Assembly: GCA_030278955.1 (NCBI GenBank)
Contig: JAOANR010000004.1
Coordinates: forward strand, 13,814,428 to 13,878,427
DNA from: Hygrophila difformis
Lineage: Eukaryota; Streptophyta; Magnoliopsida; Lamiales; Acanthaceae
DNA length: 64,000 nucleotides
Direction of reading: 5' to 3'
In this document: one piece after another, positions 58,433 through 64,000 of the stretch
How the letters are laid out: each line of letters begins with the position of its first letter
Position numbering within the stretch: position 1 is the first letter of the stretch
Notes under the pieces: generated by a model
Database searches by the model: none
What the model was told of the DNA's origin: nothing
Seen by the model: the letters and a program-made list of their open reading frames with translations, nothing else
Position numbers and translations under genes: made by a program

Positions 58433-59206
58433 CTAGAAAATCACAAGCAGTGAGAAAAGCATATAAATCAAGAAGCAAGCATAAGCAATCAAACCCCGAT
58501 GCTCATCCCCACAGCTCGCCAGCTCCACGACCAATCTCGTGCAGACCCGAGTGGACCAGATCACAAATACACCAGCTAGAACCATCACCACAAATCCTCC
58601 CTGAGGGACGAATAGAGACACCGCCGATAACATCACAATTGGCAGCATACAATAGCCAACCAAGCTGACACACTTGTACAAATCCAAATTCCCATTCCTG
58701 CCAGCGAGCATATTGAAAACCACATAGAGAAACATCGAAGCCATTGTCACCCATCCGAGGATGATCCCGAAGTGTATCTTCCCGGCGAGGAGCTGGAACA
58801 ATCCGAATGCCAGGAGGAAGACGAAAGGACCAGAGAGATCGGCGTCCTCGTGGAGGTAGTGGTTGATTCGGAAAGGGTTGAGGATCGAGAGGGTTTTTTG
58901 GTAGATTTGCTTGGTGTTTATCCCCAATTCCTCAAGGAGTGGGGGTTCGTCCTCGAATCCGGTAGCGCCGCCGCCCAATCCAACACCACCGCCTATGGAG
59001 GAGGGGAATTGCGGTGCAGGGGAGTAGGAAGTGGAGGCGGCGGCGGAGTTGACGTCGAAGGAAAGGAAAGGGAGGCCGGGGCCGGAGGATCGCGGGGGTT
59101 GGAAGGGGGGAGTGGGGAGGCGGCGGCGTGGGTCGGCGGTGGAGGGGACGGCGGGGTTGCCGCCGGAGGGGAAAACGACCGGCGGAACGTTGAATTGCTT
59201 GGACAT
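58433..59206 (-). CDS. YIP1-family integral membrane protein (YIP5-like)
   Basis: A single uninterrupted frame of 257 residues from ATG 59206. The N-terminal ~85 residues are cytosolic, Pro/Gly/Ser-rich (FNVPPVVFPSGGNP; SSIGGGVGLGGG). A conserved part follows (PPLLEELGINTKQIYQKTL, residues about 88-106; HEDADLSGPFVF) and then five hydrophobic segments from about residue 127 to the end (LLAFGLFQLLAGKIHFGII; SMFLYVVFNML; VGYCMLPIVMLSAVSLFV; FVVMVLAGVFVIW; AYACFLIYMLFSLLVIF). DLSGP and GYCMLP are the YIP1 signature motifs. The family works with Rab GTPases in ER-Golgi and trans-Golgi membrane traffic. The MSKQFNVPPVVFPSGG start suggests the plant YIP5 group; that assignment is from memory of the family. 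No introns. It appears intact. Confidence 0.92.
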   Translation of the reverse strand: MSKQFNVPPVVFPSGGNPAVPSTADPRRRLPTPPFQPPRSSGPGLPFLSFDVNSAAASTSYSPAPQFPSSIGGGVGLGGGATGFEDEPPLLEELGINTKQIYQKTLSILNPFRINHYLHEDADLSGPFVFLLAFGLFQLLAGKIHFGIILGWVTMASMFLYVVFNMLAGRNGNLDLYKCVSLVGYCMLPIVMLSAVSLFVPQGGFVVMVLAGVFVIWSTRVCTRLVVELASCGDEHRGLIAYACFLIYMLFSLLVIF

Positions 59207-59224
59207 GGAGCCGGGGAGATCTGA

Positions 59225-60040
59225 TTACTTGATTAGGGTTTATTGTCTAATTTCTGAATTATTTGTGGAGTGAAGGCATCAAGTAATGAAACGAGCAAAT
59301 AAAAAAGTAAATAAGAATTTGGGGAAAACGTAAGCTAAGAAATGTAGGGCAGTTCGGCGATTACATAATGTTAATAATGTTAATGCAATTAGGTTACAAT
59401 ACAATCCTTTTAAGAGTCTTTAGGGTGCAGACATCAAAAAAAAAATATTTCGCATCATAAAATACATCTTTGAACATTACATTTTTGACATCACAAAATA
59501 CATATCTCCCAACACAAAATACACAATTTCATACATCACACAACACAACTCCCACATCACATACATGGTGGCTGCCACCCATGCACACTAACCCCTTTTG
59601 TGTTAATGTATTTCGAGCCTGAACAGTATATTTCGAGCCTTTACAGTAATAAAATGTAAAGTTTTAGCTCGAATTTAACTAGGCTTGATAATATATAATT
59701 TGACTTTAAATTGAGAGTTTTGTTTATTATGCTGTAAAATATATTTTTTTTTTGCTTACATGTAAAATATAAATTTGATAAGTTTGATAAAATTTAAATT
59801 ATGTTTAATATTTTTTTATTTTTATATATTTTAAATTTAATAATTCATTCGAGTTTTGACTGAGGATCGAATCGAGTTTTCTCACCCCTAGTTTTGACAA
59901 CGGTGCAATAAATAGAAACGGGCATGGCTATACATTTCATTCTGGCAAAGCACAAGATTTAAAAAAAAAAAAAAAAAAGAAAGAAAGTTATCTACATTTC
60001 TTACAATTATTGAGCTTTTTTTAAATAATAATAATAAATC
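59225..60040. other. Upstream region of the YIP1-family gene and intergenic DNA
   Basis: Holds the leader and presumed promoter on the minus strand, then AT-rich DNA with no ORF of note. Confidence 0.5.
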
Positions 60041-60135
60041 GTACTCCCTTTGTCCCATTATTTATCACCATTTGATTTTGACACTGTTTTATTATTCAAT
60101 TTTGACATAATGTTAGCTTAAAAATATAGGTGGTA

Positions 60136-60273
60136 GACAAGGTCTCGGGTTCGAGTCTTGTGTATGCAAAAAACTGCTTTGGGAGAGGCGCCCTTAATTG
60201 CCCTTGCAGATCCTCGAGGGATTAGTCTTGGGTCCGATGTGGCCTGGGGATACCCTGGTATTCACCTAAAAAA
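60136..60273 (+). mobile_element. SINE, 5'-truncated copy
   Basis: Same as the 3' part of the following SINE, from GGTCTCGGGTTCGAG (B box) to ATTCACCTAAAAAAA. It lacks the A box. It is preceded by ATATAGGTGGTA (60124-60135), the same 12-mer that separates it from the next copy. Confidence 0.82.
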
Positions 60274-60285
60274 ATATAGGTGGTA

Positions 60286-60468
60286 GATACCAACAGTAGT
60301 TGGCTTGAGTGGATGGGGCTCTAGTCGCTTAAGCAAGGTCTCGGGTTCGAGCCTTATGTATGCAAAAAACTGCTTTGGGAGAGGCGCCCTTAATTGCCCT
60401 TGCAGATCCTCAATGGATTAGTTTTGGGTCCAATGTAGCCCATGGATACCCTGGTATTCACCTAAAAA
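60286..60468 (+). mobile_element. tRNA-related SINE, full copy
   Basis: A 183-bp unit with pol III promoter boxes: an A-box-like TTGGCTTGAGTGG at about 60300 and a B box GGGTTCGAGCC at about 60345. It ends CACCTAAAAAA and is flanked by ATATAGGTGGTA (60274-60285) and ATATAGGAGGTA (60469-60480). Internal pol III boxes, A-rich tail and long target duplications are SINE hallmarks. Confidence 0.88.
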
Positions 60469-60559
60469 ATATAGGAGGTAGGCAAGTTAAAGTGTAAAAT
60501 AATTTAAACAATCAAAATTAAAGAATAGGCAAGTGGAGTTCAAATGGACAAAATGGATG

Positions 60560-61933
60560 TAGGGGTAGGTCGGTACGATATACCGAAAATTTTTCGTCAT
60601 ACCGTATCGAAACTTGCGGTATGAAAATTTTCATACCGATGTCGTACCGAAGTCTTCTATATACTGAAGATCAATATACCGAAAATTTCGGTATGAAATA
60701 TTTTCATACCGTTACCATACCGACTTTTCGGTAAGTTCGGTATATACCGAACCTTCGATACATACCGACATACCGGTATCGTGGTACATATGAACATACC
60801 GAAATTATCGCGACATATACCTGTTGGGTAATAGCCTATCTATTACGACCAAAGGCATAAAAAACTACGGGATTACATAATTTGAACCTCACTACATGTT
60901 TACTCAAAAGTTAAAGAAAACATAAAGTTGTAAAGCCTTTTTAAGGCTACTGCCGAGGCTTCCAAAAGCCGACTGCTGCTGCTGCCAGTCCGGATCCGTG
61001 CTCGGCCTTGGGACAGATTTGTTATCTCCTCTTTATGGCTCCAGTAATCCCGTCTTCCTGTTCAGCACTTTTAGCTCTGCAAAATGATTAGAAGAACAGT
61101 AATACTTTAATGACAACAAATGATAAAAAAGAAGAGATACCATAGATCTATAAATATTTATAAACACTTAGGCTCGGAGCACCCAAATGAGTCACAACTC
61201 AACAACAACACCAAGTTTCACCAACAAGCACCACTGTCGAACCCCCGTCGGCCTCCACAACTCCTTTGCCGGACCACCTCGTCAACACAGCCGGTCACCG
61301 CGCGCCTCCACAGACCTGCTGTCACGCCTCCCTGTTGTCCTCCAACAGCCAAGTCCTTCACCGGAAACCTATTTCCGGTGACCAACCCACCAAGGCTCTA
61401 AAAATGGAACAAGCTCACAGCGCTACCGAACCCAACCCCGTGTAATCCTTAAAACACTCGGGCCTTAACCTCACACACTCTCTAAGAATGGTAGAACAAA
61501 TCTAACCTAAATGTAGAGGTGATGAAGAAATAATGAAGGGGAGAAAGGGGAATGGGGCGCCGCTGCTGCACTCTAAAAAATGAGTGAAGAAAAATTTGCT
61601 AGGATTACAAGAGAGCATGGTGTGAGGGTATAAATGGAATGGGAAATGGGCCTCGGCATAATAGCCATCATGGGCCGGGTAATGGGCTGTAGAAATGGGC
61701 CACTTAATACAACAATACCGACATACCCACATACTCTCAAAAGTTCGGTACGATAACGGTATATACGGTATACCGGGTATCAAAAAATTCATACCGTTAC
61801 CGTACTGAAATCTTACGATGCGGTAGTATCATACCGAAAAAAATTACGGTATACCGAAAATTTCGGCATTTTCAGTATTTTTCAGTACGGTATGTGCGGT
61901 ATACGGTATATTCGGTATTTTTCCCTAATCCTA
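60560..61933. mobile_element. hAT-like MITE with CGGTA-rich arms, split by a solo LTR
   Basis: The left end TAGGGGTAGGTCGGTACG and the inverse of the right end (TAGGATTAGGGAAAAATACC) are flanked by AATGGATG (60552-60559) and ATTGGATG (61934-61941), an 8-bp duplication with one mismatch. Both arms are dense in GGTATACCG, CATACCG and CGGTATG, forming many small palindromes. Without the LTR it is about 480 bp. Noncoding. Confidence 0.8.
60822..61714. mobile_element. Solo LTR (893 bp) nested in the MITE
   Basis: Starts TGTTGGGTAATAGCC and ends TTAATACAACA, with ATACC on both sides (60817-60821 and 61715-61719). TG..CA ends, a TGTTG/CAACA inversion and a 5-bp duplication mark an LTR. No internal retrotransposon sequence is present. 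Orientation not determined. Confidence 0.9.
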
Positions 61934-62046
61934 ATTGGATGATCAAATACTATTGATTTGGTGGTCAAGAACCCAATAACTATCCAAATATGCTCAATGA
62001 ACAACAAACTCAATCTAAATTTGCAATTAAAATGAATTTGATAAAT

Positions 62047-62466
62047 GGAAAATTGCAGTTTAATACCCCCTTCCAAAAATACTGATAGTGTGATACCCCT
62101 ATACTATAATACTTCAATTGAGATACCTCCCCTACATTTTCGAATTTCCTTCAAAATAAATAAGGGTGAAAAGACTACCATGCCCCTGAAGCAAAGAAAG
62201 AGTGCAAAAAACGATGGAGGGCAGCGGGGTCTTTCCCACTTTATGTCTTGTCCCATTTCCTCGGTTTTGAAACCGCCGGAAGGAGTTAATTTTCTCTCCA
62301 CCCACGTTGGCCACCACCGCAGTTCATAACCGGAGGAGTTAAAGAGGAAGCACAATCGGTCGTTGCCATTCTCCCACCATTTTCGTGCGTTTGTTTTCGG
62401 CTTCCATTGGAGAATCGAAGAGGAAGGGAAGAGTTTTGAAGGTTGATCGATTTCGGTTGTTCAAAG
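62047..62466 (+). promoter_or_regulatory. Promoter/leader region of the right-edge gene; possible Mutator-like terminal repeat
   Basis: The text from GAAAATTGCAGTTTAATACC onward (GTGATACCCC, GAGATACC) has the look of long Mutator-type TIRs linked to Ulp1/DUF1985 genes. A leader exon ends at 62466 in TTCAAAG/GTAAGAAA, with the acceptor GATTTGGCAG at 63271-63280. The intron is about 810 bases. The other TIR would lie outside the window. Confidence 0.4.
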
Positions 62467-63291
62467 GTAAGAAAATCCCACTTGATTCCGAATTAGGTGT
62501 TTACATTCCGCGGGCTGAAGGTTTGTTTTGTGGCTTGCGGTGTTGAAGCTAGGTGGTATTTTGAGAATGGGTTTTTGTTAGGGTTTGAAGTTGGTTGTGT
62601 GCTTTCAAAGTAGAGAGTTGTTGCAGTTGGTGTGTTTTGAGAAAGGGGTTTTCGTAGAGGGTTTAGGGTTGCTTTGTTGGACTGTTTGCCATTTATTACT
62701 AGTAAAGCATGAAAATGTTTGTGTTTGTTGATTGTTTTGCTACGCTTTGGGTAACTTACATGAAACATTTTGTGCGACACCACGATTCACGTCACAATAC
62801 ACTTATGTTTGTTGTAGTTTTTGAGATACCACAGAGATTCAAGAACTACACCACTGTTTTGGGGCTGAATTTGTGCAAAATTGGCGAATAGAAATGGATA
62901 GGGCTGGTTTTCGGATGGTTTTTGAGATACCGCAGTGTTTGTGGAATACACTACTGTTATTGAACTTGATTTTGTGAATCTTATTGAATTGAATATAGAT
63001 GAGTATGTTTGATTTGGTGTGTGTGTTTCGATAGCAGTGATTCTAGTGAATATTAGAATGTTTTTGGCATGGTTTTGTCCACTCCGTTGAATAGAAAATA
63101 ATAATAATGTTGCATATGGTGTTTTGGGAATTAAGTGTTATATGTGTTTGTGTCAATTTATTTTACCATCAGTGTTTTGAATTACTTGTCCATTGTTCAA
63201 GGAGTGTAGTATCGTTCATTATCTTGTCCAGTACTCCATGTTATGTTCGTCGAAATAGTGATGATTAGTGGATTTGGCAGGCAACGAACGA

Positions 63292-63465
63292 ATGGCACCG
63301 AAAATGAAAGGAGATGTGAAGAAAGAGACGAAGAAGGGAACGAAGAAGGGGGCAGATGGTGTGGCAGATATAACTGCCAGGTGCAGCCTTAACGTGCTGC
63401 ACGATGCCATGGCGGACATTAAGAGTAGAATTACGGAGCAACATAAAAAAAAGCCATATAGATGA
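63292..63465 (+). CDS. Short lysine-rich ORF at the head of the right-edge gene
   Basis: ATG 63292 lies 12 bases after the predicted acceptor of the leader intron. It reads a Lys/Thr-rich start (MAPKMKGDVKKETKKGTKKG), then SLNVLHDAMADIKSRITEQ, and stops at 63465. The stop overlaps the ATG of the next frame at 63462, after a run of eight A. It may be the true N-terminus of the downstream protein, separated by a one- or two-base slip or by splicing. Confidence 0.45.
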   Translation: MAPKMKGDVKKETKKGTKKGADGVADITARCSLNVLHDAMADIKSRITEQHKKKPYR

Positions 63466-63986
63466 CGCCTTTCTATCATTTTTCAAAGGTGGAAGCACAA
63501 TATCAAAGCAAGACCAGGCTCCAATCGTTTTTGGAGCGATTCGACGCTGAGAGGTGCGCATTTCAGTTCGGGGAGGGATTTTACTTGCCCTTTAAGTCGT
63601 GGGAATTTTCCGTGGTGTTGGGACTCCAACACACAGGTTTGTACGTGAACCCCGACTGTGAGCAAAAGTCATCCTTCAAGCGCAAGTATTTTGGAAAGAA
63701 AGGCGGACGGCTGAAGAGGGACGATGTCGTCGATTTGATGCAGCAGTTGGCGGGGACGGAACATGATAAAGATTTTGCAAGGGCGTTTGTTCTGGTTGTA
63801 TTTAGTAGTCTTCTATTTCTGACATCCTCCCTGAGACTACCCGAATTTCTTGTCCACCACGTGGACAAACTGCACAAGCTCGATGAATATAGTTGGGGGG
63901 AGGCAGCGTTTGATTTTGTTGTGGATTCAATGAGACGCCGTGCGGAAGGGAAGATATATGTGGACGGATGCACGGCTGGTGTTCTG
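63462..63986 (+). CDS. DUF1985/Ulp1-associated plant protein, N-terminal exon (partial)
   Basis: From ATG 63462 (MTPFYHFSKVEAQYQSK) an open frame runs to a predicted donor, GTTCTG/GTAAGTTC, at 63986, and leaves the window. It reads FLERFDAERCAFQFGEGFYL, SWEFSVVLGLQHTGLYVN, KKGGRLKRDDVVDLMQQLAG, FARAFVLVVFSSLLFLTSS, LPEFLVHHVDKLHKLDEYSW and KIYVDGCTAGVL. The pattern of a leucine-rich helix, then L-P-x-x-L/F-V-x-x-V-D-x-L-x-x-L-x-x-Y-x-W, is that of DUF1985-type regions that precede Ulp1 (C48) protease domains in plant, often Mutator-borne, genes. The protease part would lie beyond the edge. Family call from memory of the pattern, not a search. Confidence 0.6.
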
Positions 63987-64000
63987 GTAAGTTCATATTA

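Larger units (their letters stand above)
60043..60559. mobile_element. Stowaway-like MITE interrupted by a SINE pair
   Basis: GTACTCCCTTTGTCCCATT near 60041-60059 is a Stowaway left end and the text continues with the usual TTTGACACTGTTTTATT pattern. It is interrupted at about 60124 by SINE sequence and resumes at 60481. Its right end (GTGGAGTTCAAATGGACAAA) is worn and abuts the next element at 60560. Confidence 0.6.

Noticed and set aside
58772..59273. Plus-strand Gly/Glu-rich ORFs opposite the YIP1-family gene
   Set aside because: Antisense shadows of its GC-rich N-terminal coding region.
61120..61401. ORF of 93 codons within the region 60822-61714
   Set aside because: It lies inside a solo LTR and has no domain; the Pro/Thr/Ser-rich translation reflects base composition.

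Overview
The window is a piece of a nuclear plant genome, most likely a eudicot. The evidence is spliced genes with GT..AG introns, AT-rich intergenic DNA, plant retrotransposon families (Ty1/copia, Ty3/gypsy of Tat type, L1-type LINE, TRIM, SINE), many MITEs, and a plant peroxisomal thiolase. The species cannot be read from the sequence.

Layout. 1-11637 is the left copy of a segmental duplication. Its right copy lies in direct orientation at about 37283-43017. It carries an unidentified gene-like region and the 3' part of a Tat-like gypsy element. The left copy has later gained a full-length copia element (2230-7340), a Stowaway MITE (1672-1931) and another MITE (785-1447). The right copy preserves the empty sites. 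11640-12627 looks like a truncated long LTR. 12628-19900 is mostly AT-rich with a nested Tourist-like MITE cluster and a GC-rich island, and no gene I can support. 19920-22061 holds a broken RPA1-like pseudogene and a 607-bp tandem duplication. 22343-26467 holds two hAT transposase relics facing each other and a LINE ORF1 relic. 26758-30338 holds a hAT-type MITE and a 2.8-kb solo LTR with another hAT-type MITE inside. 30864-37063 is a Mutator-like element with TIRs of about 150 bp and a 9-bp target duplication; it contains a decayed LINE and a TRIM. The right duplication copy runs into a Tat-like gypsy element that continues to its 5' LTR (49422-49778). This element has a spliced reading frame on the opposite strand, downstream of pol.

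50412-59206 is the gene-bearing part. It has a complete 14-exon peroxisomal 3-ketoacyl-CoA thiolase (KAT2/PED1-like, minus strand, PTS2 signal) and an intronless YIP1-family Golgi/ER membrane protein gene (minus strand). 60043-61933 is a nest of four repeat classes: Stowaway, SINE pair, hAT-like MITE and solo LTR. 62047-64000 is the 5' end of a gene of the DUF1985/Ulp1-associated type, possibly carried by a Mutator-like element, and runs off the window.

Only the thiolase and the YIP1-family gene look like intact ordinary genes. They act separately (fatty-acid beta-oxidation and early secretory pathway). Everything else is mobile DNA in layers that can be ordered in time from target duplications and empty sites. 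I found no bacterial-type system, CRISPR array, rRNA or convincing tRNA gene.
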